Assembly (NCBI GenBank): GCA_963849885.1
Contig: CAWKIV010000006.1
Coordinates: 434,001 to 498,000, forward strand
Origin: CADCTP01 sp963849885
GTDB lineage: Bacteria; Actinomycetota; Actinomycetes; Mycobacteriales; CADCTP01
Reading direction: 5' to 3'
Length of the DNA stretch: 64,000 nucleotides
The notes beneath the pieces are model-generated. The model searched no databases and had not been told where the DNA came from. It worked only from the letters and a program-made list of their open reading frames with translations. Positions 8,400 to 16,988 of this stretch are shown here, piece by piece. A program made the position numbers and the translations under genes. Each line of letters starts with the position of its first letter. The first letter of the stretch is position 1.

Positions 8400-9472
8400 G
8401 GGTCGGACCCTACAGGTCCGCGGGCCCCGTCAGCCCCGCCGGGAGCCGCGGCACCCTCGGCGGCCGCGCCGGTCTCGGCGGCCACGACGGCCTCAGCGCC
8501 CACGACGGCCTCAGCGGCCTCAGCGGCCTCGGCCGCCGTGGCGGCGGCGACGGCCCGCCGCATCGAGCCGCGCAGCGCGAACCCGGCCACCAACGCCCAG
8601 ATCGCGTCGCCCAGCGTCTGCACCACCCGGGACGCGGCCACCACCGCGGTGGCCGAGCCGGCCGGCAGCACCGGCAGCAGCACCGCGCCGAGCACCACCT
8701 CGCGGACCCCGATCCCGGCCGGCACCAGCCCGAGCACCATCACCCCGGCCGACCAGGCCAGCGCGTACGCCCCGGTGGCGAGGAAGAACGAGCCGGGCCC
8801 GGACAGCCCGAGGGGGCGGGCCAGCGCGAGCAGCGACAGCCCGTAGAACATCCAGGTGACCAGCAGGAAGCCGCACGCTTGCACGGTGCTGGCCAGCGTC
8901 AGCCGGCGGTCCAGCGGCGGCCGGCGGAGCAGCCAGAAGGCGCGGTCCAGCAGCGGGGACAGCACCCGCGGGTGCAGCACCACCAGCAGCACCGGGGTCA
9001 GCGCGAGCACCCACCAGTAGTGCTCGGCCGCCTCCGGGCTGGCGAACGGCAGCGTCGCCGACGCGACCAGCAGCCCGGTGGCGCAGTGCAGGCCGACGAA
9101 GAGCAGCCCGGCCACCGCGCTGCGCTGCCGCGGCACGCCGAGCGCCTTGCCCAGCTCCATCTGGGCCACGAACGGCCACACCGCGCCGGGCAGGTATTTC
9201 CCGACCTGGGCCAGGAAGAAGACCCGGGTGGCCGGCCCGGCCGGCAGCGGGCTGCCCAGGGCGGCCAGCAGCGTCCGCCACGCGAGGCTGGTGAAGCCGA
9301 GCCCGATGAGCGCGGCCAGCAGGGACAGCGCGAACCAGCCGGGGCCCATCCGGACGAGCGCGTCGACCACCTCGTTCCACTGCCGGGCGATCGTGAGCGC
9401 CAGCAGAGCCAGGGCGAGCACGGCGACGGCCACCCGGAGGGACCGGGTCACCGCCCGGGGCAGCTTCGGCAC
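8375..9472 (-). CDS. Integral membrane protein, AglD/MprF N-terminal (UPF0104) family
   Basis: A 365-residue membrane protein with about eight hydrophobic segments. FLAQVGKYLPGAVWPFVAQMELGKALGVPRQ and GLVPAGIGVREVVLG are typical of the lysylphosphatidylglycerol synthase transmembrane region, a family with lipid-linked flippase or transfer roles. A paralogue lies at 14652. The last ~45 residues are an Ala/Glu-rich tail made of imperfect repeats (DNA repeat GCCCACGACGGCCTCAGC near 8480-8530). The GTG start is six bases after a TACGCT box (minus strand, 9479-9484), so it is probably leaderless. It likely moves or modifies a polyprenyl-linked glycan; no substrate can be assigned. Confidence 0.83.
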   Translation of the reverse strand: MPKLPRAVTRSLRVAVAVLALALLALTIARQWNEVVDALVRMGPGWFALSLLAALIGLGFTSLAWRTLLAALGSPLPAGPATRVFFLAQVGKYLPGAVWPFVAQMELGKALGVPRQRSAVAGLLFVGLHCATGLLVASATLPFASPEAAEHYWWVLALTPVLLVVLHPRVLSPLLDRAFWLLRRPPLDRRLTLASTVQACGFLLVTWMFYGLSLLALARPLGLSGPGSFFLATGAYALAWSAGVMVLGLVPAGIGVREVVLGAVLLPVLPAGSATAVVAASRVVQTLGDAIWALVAGFALRGSMRRAVAAATAAEAAEAAEAVVGAEAVVAAETGAAAEGAAAPGGADGARGPVGSDPCQVPRPG

Positions 9473-9558
9473 TGCGGTAGCGTAACCAGCCGCGGGGAGC
9501 GCCGCGGCTCACGGTGGCCGGGGACGACGCAGTTCGCAGACGTGGAAGTGAGGCACGC

Positions 9559-10200
9559 ATGACCACCCTCGACGGGTCCGCCGCCGAGTCTCCCGGCGTC
9601 GTCATCGGCAACCACACGAACAAGTACGTTGCCAAGAACCCGGCGATCCGCTTCCTCACCGAGCGGTGGGTGGCCCGGCTGGACGACTTCCTGGAGAAGA
9701 TCGGCACGAGTGAAAACCCGCCGAAGCGGCCCCTCGAGGTCGGCGCCGGCGAGGGCGTGATCTCCCAGCGGCTGTTCAAGCGCTTCGGCGAGGCCACCGC
9801 GATCGACCTGCCCGACTCCGGGCTGCGGGCGGAGTGGCTGACCCGCCCCGGCCCGCGCTACCTGCACGCCGACGCCGAGCGGCTGCCGTTCCGGGACGAC
9901 CAGTTCGACCTCACCGTGTGCGTCGAGGTGCTCGAGCACCTGGTCGACCCGCGGCAGGGGCTGGCCGAGCTGGCCCGGGTGACCTCGTCCCACCTGCTCG
10001 TGTCGGTCCCGCGGGAGCCGATCTTCCGCGGCTGCAACCTGATCACGGGGCGGTACGTGAAGGACCTGGGCAACACCCCGGGCCACTTCAACCACTGGTC
10101 CAGCCGCAGCTTCGTGCGCTTCCTGTCCCAGGTGGGCAAGGTCCGCGAGGTGTCCAAGCCGTTCCCGTGGACCGTCGCCTGGGTGCAGCTCGACGGCTGA
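9559..10200 (+). CDS. Class I SAM-dependent methyltransferase
   Basis: A 213-residue protein with the Rossmann methyltransferase motif I EVGAGEGVISQRL, the acidic D in AIDLPDSG, and FDLTVCVEVLEHLVDP (motif IV). Its C-terminal part, GHFNHWSSRSFVRFLSQ, is typical of small methyltransferases found in polysaccharide clusters. The ATG start has GAGG eight bases upstream; an earlier in-frame GTG does not. It is divergent from the UPF0104 gene and converges on a glycosyltransferase across a hairpin terminator. O-methylation of a sugar is a reasonable guess, not shown. Confidence 0.85.
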   Translation: MTTLDGSAAESPGVVIGNHTNKYVAKNPAIRFLTERWVARLDDFLEKIGTSENPPKRPLEVGAGEGVISQRLFKRFGEATAIDLPDSGLRAEWLTRPGPRYLHADAERLPFRDDQFDLTVCVEVLEHLVDPRQGLAELARVTSSHLLVSVPREPIFRGCNLITGRYVKDLGNTPGHFNHWSSRSFVRFLSQVGKVREVSKPFPWTVAWVQLDG

Positions 10201-10214
10201 GCCGCCGCCCGGCT

Positions 10215-10247
10215 GAGCCGGCGGGCCCCGCCGGGCCCGCGGGGCTC
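10215..10247. terminator. Hairpin between convergent methyltransferase and glycosyltransferase genes
   Basis: GCGGGCCC (10221-10228) pairs with GGGCCCGC (10233-10240), extended outward by GAGCC and GGCTC. There is no T-run, as is common in high-GC actinobacteria. It sits just after one stop codon and overlaps the other, so it can serve both genes. Confidence 0.5.
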
Positions 10248-11385
10248 AGCTCCGCCCGGCCGCCCGGGCGTACGAGGCCAGGTGCGCCTCGGCGCTGGCC
10301 GCCCAGGTGAACTCCGACGCCCGCTTCACCGCGGCCTCGCCCAGCTCCTGCCGCCGCTCCGGGTCGTCCAGCAGCGCGGCCAGCGCCACCGCGATCGAGT
10401 CCGGGTCGCCCTCGGTGTACGCCACCGCGTCGCCGCCCACCTCGGGCAGCGACAGCCGCTGGGTGGTGAGCACCGGGGCGCCGCAGGCCATCGCCTCCAG
10501 CACCGGCAGGCCGAAGCCCTCGCCGTGGCTCGGGTAGGCCACCACGGTGGCGCCGCCGAGGTAGCCGCGCAGGTCCGAGAAGCGCAGGTAGCCCGGCCGC
10601 AGCACGCGCAGCCGGCTCGGCACCTCGGTGATCGCCTGGTCGATCTCCTCGTCCCAGCCGGACCCGCCGGCCAGCACCAGCGCCGGCGGCTCGTCCCGGT
10701 CCTGCACCGCCTTGACCCAGCCGCGGACCAGGGACGGCACGTTCTTCCGGGGCTCCAGCATGCCCAGGAAGGCCACGTACGGCGTGTTGCGGAGGCCGAG
10801 CCGGGCCTGCACCTGCTGCCGCTCGGCGTCCGAGGGCACGTGGAAGGTGTCCCGGTCGACCCCGTGGTAGGCCACGTCGATCCGGGTCGGGTCGGCGTCC
10901 AGCACCCGGACCAGCTCGTCCCGGGTCGCCTTCGACGGCACCACGCAGCGGGCGGACCGGTGCAGCGCGGTCTTGATCGCGGACCGGAAGAACGGCCCCT
11001 TGATCGAGGTGTGCACGTCCGGCTGGGTGAAGAAGGTCGCGTCGTGGATGGTCACCACGACCGGCCGGCCGGCCCGCAGCGGCATCGTGTAGTGCGGCGA
11101 GTGCAGCACGTCCGCGCCCACCTGCTGGACCACCAGCGGCAGGCCGGTCTGCTCCCAGGCCAGTCGGGCCGGCCGGTGCGCGATCGCGGCCGGTCCCGGC
11201 ACGATCGTCGCCTCCGGCGCCATCCGGCTGAAGCGCTCGGCGTCGGCCCGCTGGGAGGCGACGGCGAAGTCGGCTCCGGCGGCGCCGAGCGCGGAGATGA
11301 GACCGTCGACGTACCGTCCAACTCCACCACGATCGGCGGGGACGGCCGTCGCATCGACGAGCACGCGGGGCGCGCGTCCTGACAC
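10246..11385 (-). CDS. Glycosyltransferase, GT4 family (GT-B fold)
   Basis: A 379-residue retaining glycosyltransferase. It opens VLVDATAVPADRGGVGRYVDGL, the acceptor-side N-terminus of GT4 mannosyl/galactosyl-transferase-like enzymes, and ends with the donor-site motif HGEGFGLPVLEAMACGAPVL (about residue 290). EPRKN and AGGSGW are also family features. The GTG start chosen (MSGRAPRVLV) has GCAGGAG eight bases before it. The donor sugar is not readable from sequence; GDP-mannose is plausible because manC is nearby. It lies tail-on upstream of further GT genes on the same strand. Confidence 0.88.
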   Translation of the reverse strand: MSGRAPRVLVDATAVPADRGGVGRYVDGLISALGAAGADFAVASQRADAERFSRMAPEATIVPGPAAIAHRPARLAWEQTGLPLVVQQVGADVLHSPHYTMPLRAGRPVVVTIHDATFFTQPDVHTSIKGPFFRSAIKTALHRSARCVVPSKATRDELVRVLDADPTRIDVAYHGVDRDTFHVPSDAERQQVQARLGLRNTPYVAFLGMLEPRKNVPSLVRGWVKAVQDRDEPPALVLAGGSGWDEEIDQAITEVPSRLRVLRPGYLRFSDLRGYLGGATVVAYPSHGEGFGLPVLEAMACGAPVLTTQRLSLPEVGGDAVAYTEGDPDSIAVALAALLDDPERRQELGEAAVKRASEFTWAASAEAHLASYARAAGRS

Positions 11386-11488
11386 GAATCGGCTCCTGCG
11401 GTCTGCTCGGTCTGTGGTGGATCTCACGGGTGCTGCTGATCGGGGACAGCGTACGCCCGCCAGGCTGTGGGCCTGGCCTCCTGGGGGC

Positions 11489-12592
11489 TCATGTCGCCAG
11501 GTCGGAGTACAGCGCCCACAGCTCGCGAGCGGCCGCGGACCAGGAGTAGTGGCCGGCCCGGTCCCGCCCGGCCGCCGCCCACCGGTCCCGCTCGGCCGGG
11601 TCGGCGACGGCGGCCAGCGCCTCGGCCAGCGCGCCGGGGTCGTCCCGGGGGACCACGGTGGCGGCGCCGCCGCCGACCTCGACCAGCGCCGGCGCGTCCG
11701 AGGTGACCACCGGGACGCCGGCCGCCATGGCCTCCAGCACCGGCAGCCCGAAGCCCTCGGCCCGGCTGGGCACGGCGAGCGCGGCGGCCCGGTGCAGCAC
11801 CACCGCGAGGTCGGCGTCCGGCAGCCGGCCGAGCACCCGGACCCGGCCGGCGGCCAGCCCGAGCCGGGCCGCCTCGGCGAGCGGGTCCACCCCGCCCCAG
11901 CCGGGCTGGCCGACCAGCAGCAGCGGCAGGTCCGGCGCCTTCGGCTCGGCCAGCGCCGCCAGCAGCACGTCCAGGCCCTTGCGGGGCTCCAGGGTGGCCA
12001 GGCTGAGCAGGTACGCCGGGGGCAGGCCGAGCCGGGCGGCCCGGGCGTCCGCGTCGGCCGGCTGGGCGGCCAGCGCGGCGGACGCGCCCTCGCCGACCAC
12101 GGCGACCCGGTCGGCGCGCAGCGCCGGCACCGCGGCGGCCAGCTCGGCGGCGACCGCGTGGGTGGGCACCACGACGCGGTCGGCGTGCCGGGCGGCCAGC
12201 TCGACGGCCCGCCGGTGCCAGCGGACCCCGCGCGGGGTCAGCGTCTCCGGGTGCGTCCACGGCACCGCGTCGTGCACGGTGACGACGAGCGGGCGGCGCC
12301 GCGGCGGGGCCAGCGGGGTCGGCGCGTGCACCAGGTCGGCCCGGCGCGGGGCCGGGCCGAGCCCGCGCTCCCAGGCGGCGACCAGGCCGCGCCGCGGCAA
12401 CGGCAGCCGGCGCGGGCCGCGTACGCCCGGCACCCGGGCCGGTCGCACGTCCCGGTGCCAGGCCGTCCAGCCGGTCACCGCGGCCCCGGCCGGCGCCGTC
12501 TCCGCCAGCGCGGCGGCCAGCTCCCGCGCGTACCGCCCCGTGCCCCCCGGCACCGGCGCCAGCACCTGCTCCACCAGCACCGCCACCCGCAC
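11489..12592 (-). CDS. Glycosyltransferase, GT4 family
   Basis: A 367-residue GT-B enzyme closely related in layout to its two neighbours: MRVAVLVEQVLAPVPGGTGRY at the N-terminus, VTVHDAVPWTHPET, LATLEPRKGLDVLL, and the nucleotide-sugar site EGFGLPVLEAMAAGVPVV. I place the start at GTG 12592, seven bases after TAGGGT (12600-12605, minus strand), giving a leaderless message; a GTG three codons earlier would overlap the -10 box. Upstream lies a 68-bp palindromic repeat. It may extend a mannan- or galactan-like chain; the substrate is unknown. Confidence 0.86.
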   Translation of the reverse strand: MRVAVLVEQVLAPVPGGTGRYARELAAALAETAPAGAAVTGWTAWHRDVRPARVPGVRGPRRLPLPRRGLVAAWERGLGPAPRRADLVHAPTPLAPPRRRPLVVTVHDAVPWTHPETLTPRGVRWHRRAVELAARHADRVVVPTHAVAAELAAAVPALRADRVAVVGEGASAALAAQPADADARAARLGLPPAYLLSLATLEPRKGLDVLLAALAEPKAPDLPLLLVGQPGWGGVDPLAEAARLGLAAGRVRVLGRLPDADLAVVLHRAAALAVPSRAEGFGLPVLEAMAAGVPVVTSDAPALVEVGGGAATVVPRDDPGALAEALAAVADPAERDRWAAAGRDRAGHYSWSAAARELWALYSDLAT

Positions 12593-12618
12593 CCCCGGCA
12601 CCCTACGCCGCCCCCAGC

Positions 12619-12686
12619 CCCGCCGATCTTGGCCATGTCAACGTCATGGACCCTGCCGACACGTTGACTCAACCAAGATCGGCGGG
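12619..12686. repeat. 68-bp imperfect palindromic repeat, copy A
   Basis: Outer arms CCCGCCGATCTTGG and CCAAGATCGGCGGG (14 bp, perfect) and inner arms GTCAACGT and ACGTTGAC (8 bp, perfect) are separated by a 4-base mismatch bubble, with a 16-base centre. A second copy of the same length and layout lies at 50317-50384. It begins immediately after the stop codon of the methyltransferase gene. It could be a terminator-like structure, a REP-type element or a MITE remnant. Confidence 0.85.
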
Positions 12687-13431
12687 TCAGGGGGTGGGGC
12701 GGGTGGCGAGGGCGACGAGGCCGGTGCCGGCGGCGGGGCGGAGGCGCTGCAGGTAGCAGAAGGGGGTGGTGGCGAGGCGGACCGCGGTGCCGACGGCGGC
12801 GTTGGGCGGCTGGAAGGTGCGGCCGCTGGCCGCGGTCCGCTCCTCCAGCGACAGGTGCCCGGCCGCGGCCAGCCGGCGCCGGTCCACCCGGTTGCGGACC
12901 GCCTCCATGGCCTGGCCGAGCGGCCAGCCGTAGACGGTCACCCGGGCGTCCACCAGCCCGGCCTCGCCGAGCCGGGCGCCGAGCTCGTCCGGCTCGTACC
13001 GGCGGTAGTGCCCGATCTGCTCGTCGGTGGGGCCGTACCGGGCCTGGAAGGCGGGCACGGACAGCAGCAGCCGGCCGCCCGGCCGGACGAAGCCGACCCA
13101 GTCGGCCAGCGCGGCCGCGTCGTCCTTGATGTGCTCCAGCACCTCGAACGCGCAGACCAGGTCGTACGCCGATCCCGGCCGGGACCGCGGTGTGGTCGCC
13201 GTGCAGCACCCGGCCGCCGGCCGCGGTCACCCGGGCCTCGGCCACCGCCCCGGACGCGGCGTCCGGCTCCACCCCGAGGTAGCGCCCGCGCCGGGCCAGC
13301 CGGGCGCCCATCGCGCCCTGGCCGCAGCCGATCTCCAGGATCGTCGGGGTCGGCGCGCCGTCGAGCAGCCGGGACACCACGTCCCAGCGCAGCCAGGCCC
13401 GCGGGGTCAGCGGCGGGAGGGGGTCGGTCAT
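12687..13431 (-). pseudogene. SAM-dependent methyltransferase, interrupted by one frameshift
   Basis: The N-terminal half, MTDPLPPLTPRAWLRWDVV then motif I ILEIGCGQGAMG, and the C-terminal half, MLEHIKDDAAALADW and RPGGRLLLSVPA, lie in different frames. One extra base within 13171-13176 explains the break: without it the protein reads AGSAYDLVCAFEVLEHIKDD and is about 247 residues. The ATG overlaps a TGA in another frame (ATGA), which would be the natural stop of the upstream glycosyltransferase if that gene carries its own indel. A role in sugar or lipid methylation during glycan synthesis is inferred from context. Confidence 0.75.
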
Positions 13432-14553
13432 CGCGGGCGGCTCCCGGAGCACGGTGTGGAGGCGGCAGCGGAGCGTACCGACGACCGCCCGGGCGGTGAA
13501 CCGCTCGCCGGCCCGGTCCCGGGCCGCGCCGCGCAGCTTCTCCAGCGCGGACGAGTCGCCGGCCAGCTCGCCGAGCACGGCGGCCAGCCCGGCCGCGTCG
13601 CCGGGCGGCACGAAGACGGCCGCGTCGCCGAGCGCGGACCGCTGCGGCGGGGTGTCCGAGGTGATCACCGCGCAGCCGGCGGCGGCGCCCTGGTAGACCT
13701 TGTTCGGCACCACCCGGCGGGCCTTGGCCCCGGTGCCGAGGATGCCGAGGCAGACGTCGTGCCGGGCGACCAGCTCGGGCAGCCGGGCGGCCGGCACCCA
13801 GTCCAGCCACTCCACCCGCGGGTTGCCGGCGGCCAGCCGCTGCGCCTCGGCCCGGTCCTGGCCGCGGCCGACCATGGTCACCCGCACCCGCGGGTCGCCG
13901 GCCAGCAGCCCGATCGCGGCGCCGATCGCCGGGGTGCCCTGCAGCGGGGTGAACAGCCCGAAGAAGACCACCCGCAGCGGGTCCGCGTCGTCCCGCGGGC
14001 CGGCCGCGTCCCCGGCGGCGAACCAGGTCGCCGGCGCGCCGACCGGCACCACCACCACCCGCTCGGCCAGGTCGGCCGGCACCAGCCGGCCGTTTTCCTC
14101 GGTGTCCACCACCACGACGTCGGCCGCGGTGAGCGCGAGCCGGTCCAGCCGGGCCAGCAGCCGGACCCGCCAGGACCCGGCCACGCCGCGGTCGGCCGCG
14201 GTGTCGGCGGCGAAGACGAGGTGGTCGAGCACCAGCACGGCCCGGCGGAACAGCAGCCGGGCCAGCAGCACGTCGAAGTGGCCGAGGTAGCCGACCAGCA
14301 CCGCGTCCGGCCGCTGCCGGCGGCGCTCGCGCAGGCCGCGGACGGTGAGCACGGTCCAGCAGCGGGCCAGCCGCAGGGCCAGCAGCGGCAGCCGCCAGGG
14401 CTGGCGGAGCATGGCCACCCGGCCGGCGGTGTCGATGCCGAGCCGCACGTTGACCTCGCGGACCTGGTCGCCGCAGGCGCGCAGCCCCTCGACCAGGACA
14501 CCCACCCGAGGGTGCGTTCGGACGTCGTACGTCCCGAACGCGAGGACCCTCAC
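13432..14553 (-). CDS. Glycosyltransferase (GT-B, family 4-like), in frame with the downstream methyltransferase
   Basis: About 374 residues. MRVLAFGTYDVRTHPRVGVL opens the protein; VVFFGLFTPLQGTPAIG, GTGAKARRVVPNKVYQGAAAG and ITSDTPPQ form the donor domain. In the sequence as given no stop separates it from the methyltransferase, so it reads as a fusion. A 1-base shift near the end would give a TGA overlapping the methyltransferase ATG, the usual coupling in this genome, so the fusion may be an artefact. The start is GTG 14553, eight bases after TAGTGT (14562-14567, minus strand). Confidence 0.8.
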
Positions 14554-14651
14554 GCGGTCCGACACTACCGGTAACGCATCGTATGTAGGCGACCACCCCG
14601 CGACATCACCGGAGCGTCATGGGATCGGAGCCGCGAGTAGCGTGTCCCGCC

Positions 14652-15668
14652 GTGACGGCGGCACCGGCGGGTGGGGACAGCGGCATGCGGGACGCCGCCG
14701 CCGTGGGCACCGCCCCGCGCCGGCGGGTGGTCCGGGTGCTGCGCTGGGTGCTCGCCGTCGCCGCGCTCGGCTGCGTGGTGCTCGCCCTGGTCAGCCGGTG
14801 GGACGAGGTCCGCGAGCAGCTCGCCCAGGTGTCCCCCGGCGCGCTGCTGCTCGCCTTCGCGCTGGCCTGCGCCGCGCTGGGCACCAGCCTGCTCGGCTGG
14901 CGGGCGCTGCTGGCCGACCTGGGCAGCCCGCTGCCGCTGCGGCCGGCGGCCCGGGTGCTCTTCCTCGGCCAGCTGGCCAAGTACCTGCCCGGCAGCAGCG
15001 TGTGGGCGATGGTCGCGCAGACCGAGCTGGCCCGCGACTACGGCGTGCCGCGCAAGCGGGCCGCGGTCGCCGCGCTGGTGCTCAACCTGGTCATCCTCGG
15101 CCTCGGCCTGCAGCTGGCGCTGCTCGCGCTGCCGGCGCTGCTGCACTCCGGCGCGCCCGGCTGGCTGCGCTGGTCGCCGGTGCTGGTCCCGGTCGGGCTG
15201 GCCTGCCTGACCCCGCCGCTGCTGACCCGGCTGTGCAACCTGGCCTTGCGGGTGCTGCGCCGGGAGCCGCTGGAGCACGCCTTCAGCTGGCGCGGGATCG
15301 GCGTGGCGGCGGCCGCGCTCACCGGCACCTGGCTGCTGTACGGCCTGCAGGCGACCGTGCTGGCCGCCGACCTCGGCGCCGACCCGGTCGGGTTCCTGCC
15401 GCTGGCCACCGGCGCGTTCGCGGCCGCCTGGTGCGCCGGCTTCCTGGTCGTGCTGGTGCCGACCGGCGCCGGCACCCGCGAGCTGGTGCTCACCCTGGCG
15501 CTGGCCGGCCACCTGCCCGGCGGGGCCGCGGCCGCGCTCACCCTCGCGGTGGTGTCCCGGCTGCTGATCACCGTCTCCGACGTGGCCGCCGCCGGGCTCG
15601 GCGCCGCGCTCGGCCGCCCCGCCCGGCCGAGCGCGGCGCCCGCTCAGCCGGCCCGCAGCCGCGAGTAG
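14652..15668 (+). CDS. Integral membrane protein, AglD/MprF N-terminal (UPF0104) family
   Basis: A 338-residue paralogue of the protein at 8375-9472. LFLGQLAKYLPGSSVWAMVAQTELARDYGVPRKR and LVPTGAGTRELVLTLAL match the same positions of the family, and about eight hydrophobic segments are visible. The GTG start lies eight bases after TAGCGT (14638-14643); in-frame GTG/ATG codons on either side are possible. It is divergent from the GT-methyltransferase genes. Two UPF0104 proteins inside one glycan region suggest two lipid-linked intermediates or a pair working together. The function remains inferred. Confidence 0.82.
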   Translation: MTAAPAGGDSGMRDAAAVGTAPRRRVVRVLRWVLAVAALGCVVLALVSRWDEVREQLAQVSPGALLLAFALACAALGTSLLGWRALLADLGSPLPLRPAARVLFLGQLAKYLPGSSVWAMVAQTELARDYGVPRKRAAVAALVLNLVILGLGLQLALLALPALLHSGAPGWLRWSPVLVPVGLACLTPPLLTRLCNLALRVLRREPLEHAFSWRGIGVAAAALTGTWLLYGLQATVLAADLGADPVGFLPLATGAFAAAWCAGFLVVLVPTGAGTRELVLTLALAGHLPGGAAAALTLAVVSRLLITVSDVAAAGLGAALGRPARPSAAPAQPARSRE

Positions 15669-15784
15669 GTGCTCCGCACCCCGAGCGCGGACCGCAGCTG
15701 GGACCCGGTGACCGTGCGCGCCCGGGGCTTCCCCGCCCCGTCGAGCCCGGTCAGCCGCACCTGCACCCGGCCGCCCCGCGCCGT
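15644..15784 (-). pseudogene. Orphan C-terminal fragment of a SpoIID/LytB-domain protein
   Basis: On the minus strand ~46 codons with strong G/C third positions read GRVQVRLTGLDGAGKPRA then TVTGSQLRSALGVRSTYSRL before TGA. This is the typical C-terminus of SpoIID/LytB proteins (…TGxxxRxALGLRSTWF). No remainder of the gene is present upstream, where the next glycosyltransferase begins on the other strand. The stop lies inside the 3' end of the UPF0104 gene. It is a decayed gene end or an assembly junction. Confidence 0.55.
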
Positions 15785-15808
15785 ACGGGACCTGGTTGGC
15801 TTCCCGGG

Positions 15809-16921
15809 ATGAGGGTCGGTCTGGACGCGACGCCGCTGCTCGGCGCCCGCACCGGGGTGGGGCGCTACGTCGAGCACCTGGTCGCCGCGCTGAGCGGGCG
15901 GGCGGGCCTCGACCTGGTGGCCACCGCCTTCACGCTGCGCGGCGCCGGCGGGCTGCCGGCCGCGGTGCCGGCCGGGGTGGCGGTGCGACACCGGCCGGCG
16001 CCGGCCCGGGTGCTGCAGGCGGCCTGGCAGCGGACCGGCGGGCCGCCGGTGGAGTGGCTGACCGGCCGGCTGGACGTCTTCCACGGCACCAACTTCGTGC
16101 TCCCGCCGCTGCGCCGGGCCGGCGGCGTGGTGACCGTGCACGACCTGTCGTACCTGCGCTTCCCGGAGACCGTGTCGGCGGCGTCGCTGCGCTACCGGGA
16201 GCTGGTGCCGCGCGGGCTGCGCCGGGCCGCGGTGGTGCTCACCCCGAGCGAGGCGGTGGCCGCCGAGGTCCGCGACGAGTACGGGCTCGGTGACCGGGTC
16301 GTGGCCACCCCGCTCGGCGTGGACGAAGCCTGGTTCACCGCCGCGCCGGCCGACCCGGCCTGGCTGGCCGCCCGCGGGCTGCCGGAGCGCTACCTGCTCT
16401 TCGTCGGCACCGTGGCCCCGCGCAAGGGCCTCCCGGCGCTGCTGCGCGCCCTGCGGGAACTGCACGGCTCCTCCACCACGAGTGAGCCGGGGACGCCGCC
16501 GCTGGTGCTGGTCGGCCCGCCCGGCTGGGGTCCGGCGCTGGAGACGGCCGCGCTCCCGGCCGGCGCGGTGGTCGCCGCCGGCTACCTGGACACCGCCGAC
16601 CTGCGCCGGCTGGTCGCCGGGGCGGTCGCGCTGGTCTACCCGACCGTGTACGAGGGCTTCGGGCTGCCGCCGCTGGAGGCCTTCGCCGCCGGCACCCCGG
16701 TGGTGGCCAGCGACCTGCCGGTGATCCGCGAGGTCACCGGCCCGCTGGCCGCGCTGGCCCCGGTCGGTGACGACGCCGCGCTGGCCGCGGCGGTGGCGAC
16801 GGCGCTGGCCGACCGCGACCCCGCGGCCCGGGCGGCCCGGCAGGAGCGGGCCCGGGGCTTCAGCTGGGCCGCGACCGCCCGCCTCACGCACGCTGCGTAC
16901 CAGAGGGCTGACGCAGGCTAG
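15809..16921 (+). CDS. Glycosyltransferase, GT4 family
   Basis: A 370-residue GT-B enzyme: MRVGLDATPLLGARTGVGRYVEHL at the N-terminus, VVTVHDLSYLRFPET, FVGTVAPRKGLPALLRAL and the donor motif VYEGFGLPPLEAFAAGTPVV. It resembles the GT4 enzymes at 10246 and 11489 in order of motifs, so all three may act in one pathway on similar mannose- or galactose-like donors. The ATG start is the only good candidate before the conserved VGLDATPL block. No clear ribosome-binding site is seen. Confidence 0.88.
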   Translation: MRVGLDATPLLGARTGVGRYVEHLVAALSGRAGLDLVATAFTLRGAGGLPAAVPAGVAVRHRPAPARVLQAAWQRTGGPPVEWLTGRLDVFHGTNFVLPPLRRAGGVVTVHDLSYLRFPETVSAASLRYRELVPRGLRRAAVVLTPSEAVAAEVRDEYGLGDRVVATPLGVDEAWFTAAPADPAWLAARGLPERYLLFVGTVAPRKGLPALLRALRELHGSSTTSEPGTPPLVLVGPPGWGPALETAALPAGAVVAAGYLDTADLRRLVAGAVALVYPTVYEGFGLPPLEAFAAGTPVVASDLPVIREVTGPLAALAPVGDDAALAAAVATALADRDPAARAARQERARGFSWAATARLTHAAYQRADAG

Positions 16922-16988
16922 GCCGCGCCGCCGTGCCCGCCGACCGCAGCGTGCAGCTCGCGTACGTCGTGGCGCTGGCGGCTGGCGG

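Noticed and set aside
12619..12686. Palindrome as a classical intrinsic terminator
   Set aside because: The stem contains a mismatch bubble and there is no T-run on either side; the second copy indicates a dispersed element, though termination remains possible.
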